Counted from the first letter of the stretch, positions 46,853-57,323 are shown. The stretch is 64,000 bases of DNA from Streptomyces flavofungini (GCF_014650815.1 NZ_BMVR01000004.1:558001-622000); one strand, 5' to 3'. The notes: a model not told the origin generated them from the sequence alone. Translations and numbers: made by a program.

Positions 46853-48750
46853 TCGTACGCCCCCAGACGGTCGATGGCGGATTCCACGGCGTTCCACGCG
46901 GTCTGGCCCAGGCCGCAGATCGAGGCGTCCCGCATGGCCTGCCCGACGTCGCGCAGCAGCGCGATGTCATCGGCGGCGGCCGCGCCCGTACGGTCGGCGA
47001 TGCGGTGCAGCGCCTCCTCCTGCCGGACCGTGCCGACACGGCACGGCACGCACTGGCCGCACGACTCGTCGCGGAAGAACTCCGCCACGCGAAGCAGCAG
47101 CCGGGGCAGCGGCACGGAGTCGTCGATCGCGAGCACCACGCCCGAACCCAGCGTCGTCCCCGCATCGCGCGTGCCCTCGAACGTCAGCGGGATGTCCAGC
47201 TCGTCCGGCCGCACGAAGCCGCCCGCGGCGCCGCCGAGGAGGATCGCGCGCAGGTTGTCCGCGGGGCCCGCGAGGCCGAGGAGGTCGCCGAGGGTCGCCC
47301 CGAAGGGGAGTTCGTAGACGCCGGGCCGGGCCACGGCGCCCGAGACGCAGAACAGCTTGGGGCCGGTGGACTTGGGCGTGCCGATCGCCGCGTACGCCTG
47401 CGCGCCCATGGTCAGGATCGGCAGCACGTTCACGAGCGTCTCGACGTTGTTCGCGGCCGTGGGCTTGCCGAAGAGGCCCTTCTCCACGGGGAAGGGGGGC
47501 TTCGCCCGTGGCTCTCCCCGGTAGCCCTCGATGGAGTTGAACAGGGCGGTCTCCTCGCCGCAGATGTACGCACCGGCGCCGCGGCGGATCTCGATGTCGA
47601 ACGCGAACCCCTGGCCGAGGATGTCGTCGCCCAGGAGGCCGCGGGCGCGGGCCTGGGTGATCGCGTGCTCCATCGTGCGCAGGGCCTGTGGGTACTCGCC
47701 CCGCAGGTAGAGGTAACCGTGGCTCGCGCCCACCGCGTACGCCGCGATCGTCATCGACTCCACCAGCGCGTACGGGTCGCCCTCCATCAGCACGCGGTCC
47801 TTGAACGTGCCCGGCTCCGACTCGTCCGCGTTGCACACCAGGTAGTGCGGGTGGTCCGGCTGGGACGCGGTCGCCTGCCACTTCCGTCCCGTCGGGAAGG
47901 CGGCGCCGCCTCGGCCGAGAAGCCCCGCGTCGGTGACCTCGCGGATGACCTCGGCGGGGCCGAGGGCGAAGGCCCGGCGGAGCGCGACGTAGCCGCCGTG
48001 GGCGCGGTAGTCGTCCAGCGAGCCGGGGTCCACGACGCCTGCGCGGCGCAGGAGGATCAGGCCGGGAGCCCCCGCTGGCTGCCGCCCCTGGACCCCGCTA
48101 TCGCCGCTTCGCGGCTCGTCCTCGAACTCCCCCGAGCTCTTAAGGAGCAGGGGGGACCCCCACGACGGGCTGGATGATGTGCTGCTGCATGTCAGCCCCT
48201 CCGGCGTTTGAGGAGCGGGGTCCGGGGCGGAGCCCCGGTTCCGGGAAGGGGCGGGATCGGGGGAAGCCCCGCCAGGGCCCCCCGCCCGCACCACCCACAC
48301 CGCCGGCGCCCGCTCGCACAACCCCAGGCAGGGGCTCCCTTCCACCTCGACCCCTTCGGCGGAGCCGAACTCGGCCGGTTCTCGCGCGCCGCGCACGGCG
48401 CAGGCGAGATCCGTACACACCCGCACCACGGTCCGCGCACGCGGCTTCAGCGAGAACAAGGAGTAGAACGTGGCGACCCCGTACGCCTCGGCGGGCGGCA
48501 CGGTGAGCCGTCGGCACAGATAGCCGAGCCCGCCCTCGCTGATCCACCCCACGCGATCGTTGAGCGCGTGCAGCCCGGGAAGCAGCAGATCCCGCCGCTT
48601 CCGGGCGGCCCGCCCGCCCCGGGCCCACCGAAGATCCGCGTCCGAGCGGTCGTCGGCACCCTCCCAGGCCGACTCGGGCGCCCCGAGGAGCGCGTCCACC
48701 GCGTCCCGTTCCTCGTCGGTCGGTTTGCTGTCGCCGAAGCGCAGGTCCAC
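46849..48750 (-). CDS. NuoE-NuoF fusion: NADH-binding diaphorase subunit
   Basis: A 633-aa protein with two known parts. Residues ~1-160 are NuoE-like with the four thioredoxin-fold 2Fe-2S cysteines (VVRVCTDLACAVRG ... SPCLGLCERAP). Residues ~235-633 are NuoF-like: GRGGAAFPTGRKW (NADH), GAGAYICGEETALFNSIEG (FMN) and the 4Fe-4S set SCGQCVPCRVGT with Cys in SICGLGQ. They join through a ~75-residue Pro/Ser-rich linker encoded by dispersed repeat DNA. It takes electrons from formate oxidation to NAD. The start is a GTG, 6 bp after the catalytic gene. Genes of this kind are more often separate. Confidence 0.9.
   Translation of the reverse strand: MDLRFGDSKPTDEERDAVDALLGAPESAWEGADDRSDADLRWARGGRAARKRRDLLLPGLHALNDRVGWISEGGLGYLCRRLTVPPAEAYGVATFYSLFSLKPRARTVVRVCTDLACAVRGAREPAEFGSAEGVEVEGSPCLGLCERAPAVWVVRAGGPGGASPDPAPSRNRGSAPDPAPQTPEGLTCSSTSSSPSWGSPLLLKSSGEFEDEPRSGDSGVQGRQPAGAPGLILLRRAGVVDPGSLDDYRAHGGYVALRRAFALGPAEVIREVTDAGLLGRGGAAFPTGRKWQATASQPDHPHYLVCNADESEPGTFKDRVLMEGDPYALVESMTIAAYAVGASHGYLYLRGEYPQALRTMEHAITQARARGLLGDDILGQGFAFDIEIRRGAGAYICGEETALFNSIEGYRGEPRAKPPFPVEKGLFGKPTAANNVETLVNVLPILTMGAQAYAAIGTPKSTGPKLFCVSGAVARPGVYELPFGATLGDLLGLAGPADNLRAILLGGAAGGFVRPDELDIPLTFEGTRDAGTTLGSGVVLAIDDSVPLPRLLLRVAEFFRDESCGQCVPCRVGTVRQEEALHRIADRTGAAAADDIALLRDVGQAMRDASICGLGQTAWNAVESAIDRLGAYE
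48061..48130 (-). repeat. Dispersed repeat copy C (minus orientation) inside nuoEF linker
   Basis: On the minus strand this reads GAGGACGAGCCGCGAAGCGG then CGATAGCGGGGTCCAGGGGC, closely matching copy B at 59431-59550 (GAGGACGAG-CGCG-AGCG-CGA-AGCGGGG-TCC-GGGGC pattern). It lies in the reading frame of the fused protein and keeps it open. Confidence 0.75.
48193..48290 (+). repeat. Dispersed repeat copy A (plus orientation) inside nuoEF linker
   Basis: CCGGCGTTTGAGGAGCGGGG then TCCGGGGCGGAGCCCCGGTT and CGGGAAGGGGCGGG. It shares GGCGTTTGAGGA, GGTCCGGGG and CGGGAAGGGGCGGG with copy B (59431-59550). It lies head to head with copy C, so the linker has inverted repeat character. Such elements are normally intergenic in Streptomyces. 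Confidence 0.8.
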
Positions 48751-48756
48751 GTACCG

Positions 48757-50745
48757 TCAACTCCCCACGGTCAGTTTCTCGATGCGGATGGCGGACGCCT
48801 TGAACTCGGCGGTCCCCGCGATCGGGCAATTCGCCTCGATCGTGAGCTGGTTGGTGTCGACCTCGTCGGGAAAGTGCATGGTCATGAAGGCGAGCCCGGG
48901 CCGCAGCCCGGGATCGACCCAGACCGGCGCGACGACGGCACCGCGCCGCGAGGTCACGCGCACGTCCTCGCCGACCACGACCCCGTACCGCTCCGCGTCC
49001 TCGGGACAGAGCTCGACGTACTCGCCGCGCCGCAGCGGGGAGGCGAAACTCCCGCTCTGCACACCGGTGTTGTAGGAGTCGAGGCGCCGCCCGGTGGTGA
49101 GCCGCAGCGGGAACGACTCGTCGGTGAGGTCGACGGGCGGGTCGTCGCGGACGAGCCCGAAGGGGGCGCGGGGGCCGCGCAGCGCGGGGTCGGTCTCCCA
49201 GAGCCGCCCGTGCAGGAAGCTGGTGGGGAGCCGGTCGAGGTCGGGGCAGGGCCACTGCAGGCCGTGGTGCGTCTCCAGGCGGTCGTACGTCATGCCGAAG
49301 TGGTCCGGCGACAGGGACCGCAGCTCGTCCCAGACGGCCTGGGAGTCGGCGAACTTCCAGTCGTGCCCGAGGCGGGCGGCGATCTCGCAGATGATGTCGA
49401 TGTCCTCGCGGGCGGCGCCGGGCGGCGTGAGGGCGGCCCGCACCCGCTGCACGCGCCGTTCGCTGTTGGTGGTGGTGCCGTCGGTCTCGGCCCACGCGGC
49501 GGTGGCGGGGAGGACGACGTCGGCCATCTCGGCGGTCTTCGTGCGGAAGATGTCCTGGACCACGAGGTGGTCGAGGGCGGCGAGGCGCCGCGCGGCCTGG
49601 GCGCTGTCGGCCTCGGACTGGGCGGGGTTCTCGCCGATGCAGTACACCGCGCGCAGCCCGCCGCTCTCCATGGCCTCGAACATGTCGGTGAGCGTCATGC
49701 CGTAGCGCGGCTGGATGACGGTGTCCCAGGCCCGCTCGAACTTGTGCCGGTGCCCGTCGTCAAGGATGTCCTGGAAGCCGGGCAGGCGGTTGGGGATGGC
49801 GCCCATGTCGCCGCCGCCCTGCACGTTGTTCTGTCCGCGCAGCGGCTGCACCCCGGCGCCGTAGCGGCCGACGTGCCCGGTGAGCAGCGCCAGGTTGATC
49901 AGCGCCCGGACGTTGTCGGTGCCGTTGTGGTGCTCGGTGATGCCGAGCGTCCAGCACAGCTGCGCCCGCTCGGCGGTGGCGTACGCGTGCGCGAGGTCGC
50001 GGATGGCGGCCGCGGGCACGCCCGTCACCTTCTCGGCGAGGGTGACGGTCCACGGCTCGACCAGCGCGGCGTACTCCTCGAAGCCGGACGTGGCGCGCTC
50101 CACGAAGGCGGTGTTGTGCAGGCCAGCATGGATGATCTCGCGGCCGACGGCGTGCGCGAGGGCGATGTCCGTGCCCACGTTCAGGCCGAGCCAGCTCTCC
50201 GCCCACTCGGCGGTGGAGGTGCGGCGCGGGTCGACGGCGTACATCCGGGCCCCGTTGCGGATGCCCTTCAGGACGTGCTGGAAGAAGATCGGGTGCGCGA
50301 AGCGGGCGTTGGAGCCCCACATCACGATCAGGTCGGTGTGCTCGACCTCCTCGTAGGAGGAGGTGCCGCCGCCGGAGCCGAAGGCGGCGGAGAGGCCCGC
50401 GACGCTCGGGGCGTGGCAGGTGCGGTTGCAGGAGTCGACGTTGTTGGTGCCCATGACGACGCGCGTGAACTTCTGCGCCACGTAGTTCATTTCGTTGGTG
50501 GCGCGGGCGCAGGACAGCATGGCGAACGCGTCCGGGCCGTGGGCCGCGCGGGCGCGCCGGAAGCCGTCGGCGGCCCGGGCCAGGGCCTCGTCCCAGGTGG
50601 CGGCGCGCAGCGGGGCGTCGCGGCTGTCGCGGACGAGCGGCTGCGTGAGGCGGGTGTACGAGGTGGGGGCGCGGCCTCGCCCCTTGCGGGCGCGGTCCTG
50701 CCCGCGCGGGGCGGGCCCGGTGGTGGTGCGGTCCGATGTGGTCAC
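48757..50745 (-). CDS. Molybdopterin catalytic subunit of formate dehydrogenase
   Basis: A 662-aa oxidoreductase. The GTG at 50745 overlaps the preceding stop, with AGGAG nine bases upstream. After a basic head, the chain begins TRLTQPLVRDSRDAPLRAAT, equivalent to the point just after the Fe4S4 domain of FdsA-type alpha chains, so it is the second half of a split alpha subunit. The active site is C110-H111 in NRTCHAPSVAGL: cysteine, not selenocysteine, binds molybdenum. Further motifs: LIVMWGSNARFAHPIFF, GQNNVQGGGDMGAIPNRLPG, AETDGTTTNSERRVQRV and LRLTTGRRLDSYNTGVQSG. It oxidises formate to CO2. Confidence 0.92.
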   Translation of the reverse strand: MTTSDRTTTGPAPRGQDRARKGRGRAPTSYTRLTQPLVRDSRDAPLRAATWDEALARAADGFRRARAAHGPDAFAMLSCARATNEMNYVAQKFTRVVMGTNNVDSCNRTCHAPSVAGLSAAFGSGGGTSSYEEVEHTDLIVMWGSNARFAHPIFFQHVLKGIRNGARMYAVDPRRTSTAEWAESWLGLNVGTDIALAHAVGREIIHAGLHNTAFVERATSGFEEYAALVEPWTVTLAEKVTGVPAAAIRDLAHAYATAERAQLCWTLGITEHHNGTDNVRALINLALLTGHVGRYGAGVQPLRGQNNVQGGGDMGAIPNRLPGFQDILDDGHRHKFERAWDTVIQPRYGMTLTDMFEAMESGGLRAVYCIGENPAQSEADSAQAARRLAALDHLVVQDIFRTKTAEMADVVLPATAAWAETDGTTTNSERRVQRVRAALTPPGAAREDIDIICEIAARLGHDWKFADSQAVWDELRSLSPDHFGMTYDRLETHHGLQWPCPDLDRLPTSFLHGRLWETDPALRGPRAPFGLVRDDPPVDLTDESFPLRLTTGRRLDSYNTGVQSGSFASPLRRGEYVELCPEDAERYGVVVGEDVRVTSRRGAVVAPVWVDPGLRPGLAFMTMHFPDEVDTNQLTIEANCPIAGTAEFKASAIRIEKLTVGS

Positions 50746-51722
50746 GCTACGGCGCTCCTCATGCCGTGGGCGAGCAGGTCCGAGAGGGCGTGCACGGTGC
50801 GCAGGGTGGGCACGCGGACGCCGGTGATCTCCGCCAGTTCCACGACGGCGGCGAGCAGCACGTCGAGTTCGAGCGGCTTGCCGCGCTCCAGGTCCTGGAG
50901 GGTGGAGGTGCGGTGGTCGCCGACGCGCTCCGCGCCCGCGAGCCGCCGCTCGATGGAGATGTCCGGCTCGCAGCCGAGGGCGGCGGCGACGGCCAGGGTC
51001 TCGGCCATCATGATCTCGATGACGCGGCGGGTGCCGCCGTGCAGGCACATCTCGCGCATGGTGGCGCGGGCGAGGGCGCTGATCGGGTTGAAGGAGATGT
51101 TGCCGAGCAGCTTGATCCAGATGTCGCCGCGCACGTCCGGCTCCACCGGGCACTTCAGGCCGCCCGCGCGCATCGCCTCGCTGAAGGCGAGACAGCGCTC
51201 CGACCGGGTGCGGTCGGGCTCGCCGACGGAGAACCGGGTGCCCTCCAAGTGGCGGACGACGCCCGGCTCGGCCAGCTCCGTGGCCGCGTACACCACACAG
51301 CCGACGGCCCGGCGCGGCGCGAGCACCGCACTGACCGCGCCGCCGGGGTCCACGCTCTCCAGGCGGTGCCCGTCGTGCGGCCCGCCGTGCCGGTGGAAGT
51401 ACCACCAGGGGATGCCGTTCTGGGCGGCGACCACCGCCGTCCGCTCCCGCAGGAGCGGTTCGATGAGCGGCCCGCACGCCGCGTACGAAGTGGCCTTCAG
51501 GCCGAGGAACACGAAGTCGGCGGGGCCGATGTCGGCCGGGTCGGCGGTGGCGTGCACCCGCGCGGTGAAGTCACCGCGCGGGCTGAGCACCCGCACGCCG
51601 TGCTGCCGCATGGCCGCCAAGTGCGGCCCGCGGGCGACGAGATGGACGTCGGCGCCCGCGCGGTGCAGGGCGGCTCCGACATAGGCGCCGATGGCACCGG
51701 CGCCCAGGACTGCGACTTTCAC
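50742..51722 (-). CDS. Ketopantoate reductase (PanE/ApbA) family protein
   Basis: A 326-aa NADPH-dependent 2-dehydropantoate 2-reductase family protein. The Rossmann start MKVAVLGAGAIGAYVGAAL, the GLKATSYAACGPLIEPLL region, AQNGIPWWYF and the catalytic Lys in DIWIKLLGNISFNPISALA are all seen. It is the first gene of the formate dehydrogenase operon and its stop overlaps the catalytic subunit's GTG. A role in pantothenate synthesis is not certain; many family members reduce other 2-oxo acids, and the operon setting favours a catabolic role. An operator-like site lies about 100 bp upstream. Confidence 0.9.
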   Translation of the reverse strand: MKVAVLGAGAIGAYVGAALHRAGADVHLVARGPHLAAMRQHGVRVLSPRGDFTARVHATADPADIGPADFVFLGLKATSYAACGPLIEPLLRERTAVVAAQNGIPWWYFHRHGGPHDGHRLESVDPGGAVSAVLAPRRAVGCVVYAATELAEPGVVRHLEGTRFSVGEPDRTRSERCLAFSEAMRAGGLKCPVEPDVRGDIWIKLLGNISFNPISALARATMREMCLHGGTRRVIEIMMAETLAVAAALGCEPDISIERRLAGAERVGDHRTSTLQDLERGKPLELDVLLAAVVELAEITGVRVPTLRTVHALSDLLAHGMRSAVA

Positions 51723-51820
51723 GATGGCGCGCTCCGTTCGGTTGAGGGTTCCGACGGACCGGCAGCGCTCTCAGGCTGCGCTGGTCGTGCGTGGCCGAGA
51801 AGCCCCACACGGTAGATGGA

Positions 51821-51836
51821 ATATTGTCTACAGTAT
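51821..51836 (-). promoter_or_regulatory. GntR-type operator candidate of the formate dehydrogenase operon
   Basis: ATATTGTCTACAGTAT, symmetric at 12 of 16 positions (ATA-N-TGT-NN-ACA-N-TAT). It is 99 bp upstream of the operon's first ATG. The 11-bp core TTGTCTACAGT recurs, inverted, before the GntR gene (58631-58641). The spacing of GT and AC fits the FCD-type GntR consensus (TNGTNNNACNA-like). Confidence 0.6.
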
Positions 51837-51887
51837 GGAAGTTGGGGCAGCAAGGGGTTGGGTGAGCCCTCTCTCGCCGACCGCCCG

Positions 51888-53450
<1,563 letters not shown>

Positions 53451-53465
53451 CTATACCTTGAGAGT

Positions 53466-53491
53466 GGCAAGGAGGCGTTTCCCTCCTTGCC
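53466..53491 (+). terminator. Intrinsic-terminator-like hairpin with T-tract
   Basis: GGCAAGGAGG pairs perfectly with CCTCCTTGCC around a 6-base loop, followed on the plus strand by TTTTCGTTTT. It lies 36 bp beyond the stop of the minus-strand HTH gene at 53528. In that direction no T-tract follows; on the plus strand it is a textbook terminator, but no plus-strand gene precedes it. Confidence 0.65.
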
Positions 53492-53527
53492 TTTTCGTTT
53501 TACGGATGGCTGTTCACGGGTGGCTGT

Positions 53528-54016
53528 CTACGGGTGACCGCGCGGGGTGGGCCGCAGGAGCGGGCCGGACACCGGCGCGTCCCCGAGGTCGCTGTCGCCG
53601 TCCTGGTGCCGCAGGACCCAGTCGTCGAGATCCTGTGCGGCTTCCAGGGGATGCCTGAGCAGGTACGAGCGCCACCCGTTGGGCTCGTCGGCGCAGCTCA
53701 GGCGCTCATGGAAGCGAGCCTCGGCCGCGTCGAAGCGCTGGCGAGCCGTCCGCGCGGAGACGTTCAGCGCGGCGCCGATCACGCGCCAGTCCGCCCCGGC
53801 GGCGCGCTCGTACACCGCGGCCGCTTCCAGCAACCGGTGCGCCGCTCTGCGGAGTTGGGCCGCTTCGGCCAGCGTGGCGCCCGGGGGCGTGTGGGCGGAG
53901 ACCGGGACGCTGGCGCGGGCGAGTTCGGCCAGTTCGTACGCCTCGTAGGCCAGCGCCACGCGGGCGCGCGCCGTCTTCGGGTACGGTCCGCCCGCCGCCG
54001 GGTCGCGTTCGCTCAT
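53528..54016 (-). CDS. Small HTH protein of unknown role
   Basis: A 162-aa soluble protein that I cannot place in a named family. It is mostly helical, and its middle reads DWRVIGAALNVSARTARQRF, an HTH resembling sigma-factor region 4 or a related DNA-binding helix-turn-helix; the next stretch EARFHERLSCADEPNGWRSY is likely a further helix. Similar conserved proteins occur in Streptomyces. It starts 4 bp after the TSUP gene ends and is likely co-transcribed with it. The rox gene is downstream on the same strand. Confidence 0.7.
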   Translation of the reverse strand: MSERDPAAGGPYPKTARARVALAYEAYELAELARASVPVSAHTPPGATLAEAAQLRRAAHRLLEAAAVYERAAGADWRVIGAALNVSARTARQRFDAAEARFHERLSCADEPNGWRSYLLRHPLEAAQDLDDWVLRHQDGDSDLGDAPVSGPLLRPTPRGHP

Positions 54017-54020
54017 CAGG

Positions 54021-54782
54021 TCACCCCCGGACGAAGTACAGGACCGTCATCGCCACCGCCGTGGTCAGGACGACGGCGCGCAGCAGCCGCGACGGCAGGC
54101 GGCGCGCGAGATGGGCGCCCCCGAAGCCACCGGCCACCGCGCCCGTCAGCAGGGCGCCGAGGGTCAGCGGGGCGTCCAGGGCGTCCGACGCCACGAGGAA
54201 CAGCGCGGCCGCGGTCAGGTACACCGCCGCGACCTGCGCGATCCGCATCGGGTTGGCCGCCGCGGCGTCGAGCCCCAGACCGGCGCTCCACAGGGCCAGC
54301 ATCATGATGCCTACGGCCCCGCCGAAGTATCCGCCGTACACGGCGAGGGCGAACTGCGCGGCCAGGAGAGCCCGCGGTCCCAGGTCCACCGGGCGTCCGG
54401 ACGCGTTGCCGAGGGCGCCGATGACACGGCGGCCGCAGCAGAGGAGCACCGTGGCGAAGGCGAGCAGCCACGGCACCGCCGCCTCGAACGACGCCGCGGG
54501 CAGGACGAGGAGCAGCCCGGCGCCGAGTCCGCCGCCGAGGGCGCTCACCCCGGTGAGGGTCCGCGTGGACACCGCGCCGACCGGGCCGAGTTCACGCCGG
54601 TAGACCCACGCGCCCGCCACCGCGCCGGGTACCAGGGCGACGGTCGAGGACGCGTTCGCCGTCACCGGCGGCACCCCGGCCGCGACCAGGGCGGGCAGCG
54701 CCACGAACGTGCCCCCGCCGCCCAGCGCGTTCAGGCCTCCGGCGGCGACCCCGGCCAGCAGGACCCACAGCGTCTCGGACAT
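54021..54782 (-). CDS. TSUP-family permease (TauE/SafE)
   Basis: A 253-aa, 8-helix membrane protein of the TauE/SafE (TSUP) family. It starts MSETLWVLLAGVAAGGLNAL then GGGGTFVALPALVAAGVPPVTANASSTVAL, the repeated GG-x-G-x-x-x-x-P and T-A-N-A-x-S-T pattern of the family, and repeats it at VYGGYFGGAVGIMMLAL. Members move sulfite, sulfonates or other small anions. The start is the ATG at 54782; a longer frame to 54818 is less likely. It is divergent from a LysR gene. Confidence 0.9.
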   Translation of the reverse strand: MSETLWVLLAGVAAGGLNALGGGGTFVALPALVAAGVPPVTANASSTVALVPGAVAGAWVYRRELGPVGAVSTRTLTGVSALGGGLGAGLLLVLPAASFEAAVPWLLAFATVLLCCGRRVIGALGNASGRPVDLGPRALLAAQFALAVYGGYFGGAVGIMMLALWSAGLGLDAAAANPMRIAQVAAVYLTAAALFLVASDALDAPLTLGALLTGAVAGGFGGAHLARRLPSRLLRAVVLTTAVAMTVLYFVRG

Positions 54783-54866
54783 CTGCCGAGCATCGGCCCC
54801 CGGCCACCGCGCCCACAATGCGTGATCCGCGTACCCAGCCTAAGGCCCTGACATAGGCTGACGTGG

Positions 54867-55796
54867 GTGCGCTACGACCTGGACGACCTGCGGCTCTTCC
54901 TCGGCATCGTGACGGAGGGCTCCATCACGGCGGGCGCCCGCCGCGTGCACCTGAGCCTGCCCTCGGCCAGCGCCCGGGTGCGCGCCCTCGAACACCACGC
55001 CGGGGTGCCGCTCCTGATCCGCGGCAGGCGCGGCGTGCGGCCCACTCCGGCGGGGGCGACCCTGGCCCGGCACGCGCGCGAGGTCCTGGCCCAGACGGCC
55101 CGGCTCGACAGCGCCGTCGCCAGCTACACCCGGTCCCCGGCCGCCCCCCTGAAGCTGCTGTGCGGGGGCTCCGCGCGCTACCGGCTCGTCCCGCAGGCCC
55201 TCGTCAGCTTCCTGGGCGCCCACCCGGACGTCGACGTCGCGGTGTCCGAGCACCGCACCCCGCAGACCCTGCGGCGCCTCGCCGACGGCGCGGCGGATCT
55301 GGGCGTCGTGGTCGACGACGAGGCCCGCGACTGCGGTCTGGTGACGGAACTCCTCGGGGACGACTCGCTCGTGGTGATCGGCCAGGCGGGCGGGGCGCTC
55401 GCCGGACGGGCCGCGCTGACCTACGACGAGGTCGCCGAGCACCCCCTCGTCGGCCTCGACGCGGGTTCCTCGCTGCGCCGCTGGATCGAGCACCACCTGG
55501 GCCCGCACGCCCCGGTCGTACGCCACCGCACCACCGCGTCCGACCTCGACGTCCTCGTTTCCCTCGCCGCGGCGGGCGTCGGCCTCGCCGTCGTGCCGCG
55601 CCGCGCCGTCGACCCCCGCCTGCCCCTGGACGTGTGCGCGCTGCGGGAGCCCTGGGCGCGCCGCCACCACCTGCTGGCCTGGGGCGTCACGGACGGGGCC
55701 GCGTCGGCGGCGGCACAGGCGCTGGCCGAGCACTTGCGGCGGGCGGCGCTGGCGGAGGGGGCGTGCGGCGGGGGTGACGAGGAGGCCGACCGGTAG
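54867..55796 (+). CDS. LysR-family regulator
   Basis: A 309-aa regulator. The HTH is DLDDLRLFLGIVTEGSITAG ... RRVHLSLPSASARVRALEHHAG and the sensor starts LKLLCGGSARYRLVPQAL. It uses a GTG start. It is divergent from the TSUP permease, which is the most likely target, as in many LysR/TSUP pairs. The OFA transporter follows downstream after 192 bp, so control of that gene is also possible. Confidence 0.92.
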   Translation: MRYDLDDLRLFLGIVTEGSITAGARRVHLSLPSASARVRALEHHAGVPLLIRGRRGVRPTPAGATLARHAREVLAQTARLDSAVASYTRSPAAPLKLLCGGSARYRLVPQALVSFLGAHPDVDVAVSEHRTPQTLRRLADGAADLGVVVDDEARDCGLVTELLGDDSLVVIGQAGGALAGRAALTYDEVAEHPLVGLDAGSSLRRWIEHHLGPHAPVVRHRTTASDLDVLVSLAAAGVGLAVVPRRAVDPRLPLDVCALREPWARRHHLLAWGVTDGAASAAAQALAEHLRRAALAEGACGGGDEEADR

Positions 55797-55988
55797 CCGG
55801 GCCACGTACCGGAACCGATCCTGGCCGCGACCCTGACAGAACCGGCAGAACCTGACCGCAGCTCCCGAAGAGCCCGGCCGCGTACCCGAACAGAGCGCCC
55901 GGACACCGCACCCGAACATTGCATACCGTCGACCAATCCGCGTCCGACCTCTTCCCAACAGCCTCCTGGATTCCTACCGTTCGGGATC

Positions 55989-57323
55989 ATGAGGCCCCCC
56001 GTAGCGCCACCCGGCTGGAGCCGCTGGCTCGTGCCGCCCGCCGCCCTGTCGGTGCATCTCTCGATCGGCCAGGCGTACGCCTGGAGTGTGTTCAAGCCGC
56101 CCCTGGAGTCCTCGCTGGACCTCAGCGGCACCCAGAGCGCGCTGCCGTTCCAGCTCGGCATCGTCATGCTCGGCCTGTCCGCCGCGTTCGGCGGCACCCT
56201 CGTGGAGCGCAACGGGCCGCGCTGGGCGATGTCCGTCGCGCTCGTCTGCTTCTCCTCCGGCTTCCTGCTCGCCGCGCTCGGCGCCCAGACCCGCCAGTAC
56301 TGGCTGATCGTCCTCGGCTACGGCTTCGTCGGCGGCATCGGGCTCGGCATCGGCTACATCTCCCCGGTGTCCACGCTCATCAAGTGGTTCCCCGACCGCC
56401 CGGGCATGGCCACCGGCATCGCGATCATGGGGTTCGGCGGCGGCGCGCTGATCGCCTCGCCGTGGTCGGCGCAGATGCTGGAGACGTTCGGCTCGGACTC
56501 CTCGGGCATCGCGCTCGCGTTCCTGGTGCACGGCCTGACGTACGCGGTGTTCATGGCGCTCGGTGTGGTCCTCGTGCGGGTGCCGAGGTCGGAGGGCGCC
56601 CGCGCGCCCGGGGCCCCGGCGCCGCTGGACGGGCCGCAGGTGTCCGCCCGCCAGGCCGTGCGGACCCCGCAGTTCTGGTGCCTGTGGGTGGTCCTGTGCA
56701 TGAACGTGACCGCCGGGATCGGCATCCTGGAGAAGGCCGCCCCGATGATCACCGACTTCTTCGCGGACACCGCCACGCCCGTCTCGGCGTCCGCCGCCGC
56801 GGGCTTCGTCGCGCTGCTCTCGGCCGCGAACATGGCGGGCCGCATCGGCTGGTCGTCCGCGTCCGACCTCGTCGGCCGCAAGAACGTCTACCGCCTCTAC
56901 CTGGGTGCGGGGGCGCTGATGTACCTCCTCATCGCCCGCTTCGGCGACGACTCGAAACCCCTGTTCATCGTCTGCGCCCTGGTCATCCTCTCCTTCTACG
57001 GGGGCGGCTTCGCGACCGTCCCGGCCTACCTGAAGGACCTCTTCGGTACGTATCAGGTCGGCGCGATCCACGGGCGGCTGCTCACCGCCTGGTCGCTGGC
57101 CGGGGTGCTCGGCCCGCTGATCGTGAACTGGGTGGCCGACCGCCAGGAGGAGGCGGGCAAACACGGCCCCGGCCTCTACGGCGTCTCCCTGACCATCATG
57201 ATCGGCCTGCTCGTCATCGGGTTCATCGCCAACGAGCTGGTACGTCCGGTCCACGCCCGCCACCACATCAGCGCCCCGAAGGAGCCGGCCGATGACGACG
57301 CCGCCGAGCCCGCAGCCACGTGA
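55989..57323 (+). CDS. OFA-family MFS transporter (oxalate/formate type)
   Basis: A 444-aa, 12-helix MFS permease of the oxalate:formate antiporter family. The start PPAALSVHLSIGQAYAWSVFKPPLE is the OFA signature, followed by FGGTLVERNGPRWAM (motif A), IGLGIGYISPVSTLIKWFPDRPGMATGIAIMGFGGGALI and LLSAANMAGRIGWSSASDLVGRKNVYRLYL. Such carriers exchange oxalate, formate or related acids. A formate dehydrogenase operon lies 4.3 kb away, which fits. Its end overlaps the small-subunit gene by 32 bp. Confidence 0.9.
   Translation: MRPPVAPPGWSRWLVPPAALSVHLSIGQAYAWSVFKPPLESSLDLSGTQSALPFQLGIVMLGLSAAFGGTLVERNGPRWAMSVALVCFSSGFLLAALGAQTRQYWLIVLGYGFVGGIGLGIGYISPVSTLIKWFPDRPGMATGIAIMGFGGGALIASPWSAQMLETFGSDSSGIALAFLVHGLTYAVFMALGVVLVRVPRSEGARAPGAPAPLDGPQVSARQAVRTPQFWCLWVVLCMNVTAGIGILEKAAPMITDFFADTATPVSASAAAGFVALLSAANMAGRIGWSSASDLVGRKNVYRLYLGAGALMYLLIARFGDDSKPLFIVCALVILSFYGGGFATVPAYLKDLFGTYQVGAIHGRLLTAWSLAGVLGPLIVNWVADRQEEAGKHGPGLYGVSLTIMIGLLVIGFIANELVRPVHARHHISAPKEPADDDAAEPAAT

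Noticed and set aside
46849..48750. Reading nuoE and nuoF as two genes separated by the repeats
   Set aside because: One uninterrupted frame covers both parts with no stop across the linker, so a fusion is the simplest reading.
48757..50745. Selenocysteine in the formate dehydrogenase catalytic chain
   Set aside because: The active-site codon encodes cysteine (TCHAPSV), no in-frame TGA is present and no SECIS-like need arises.
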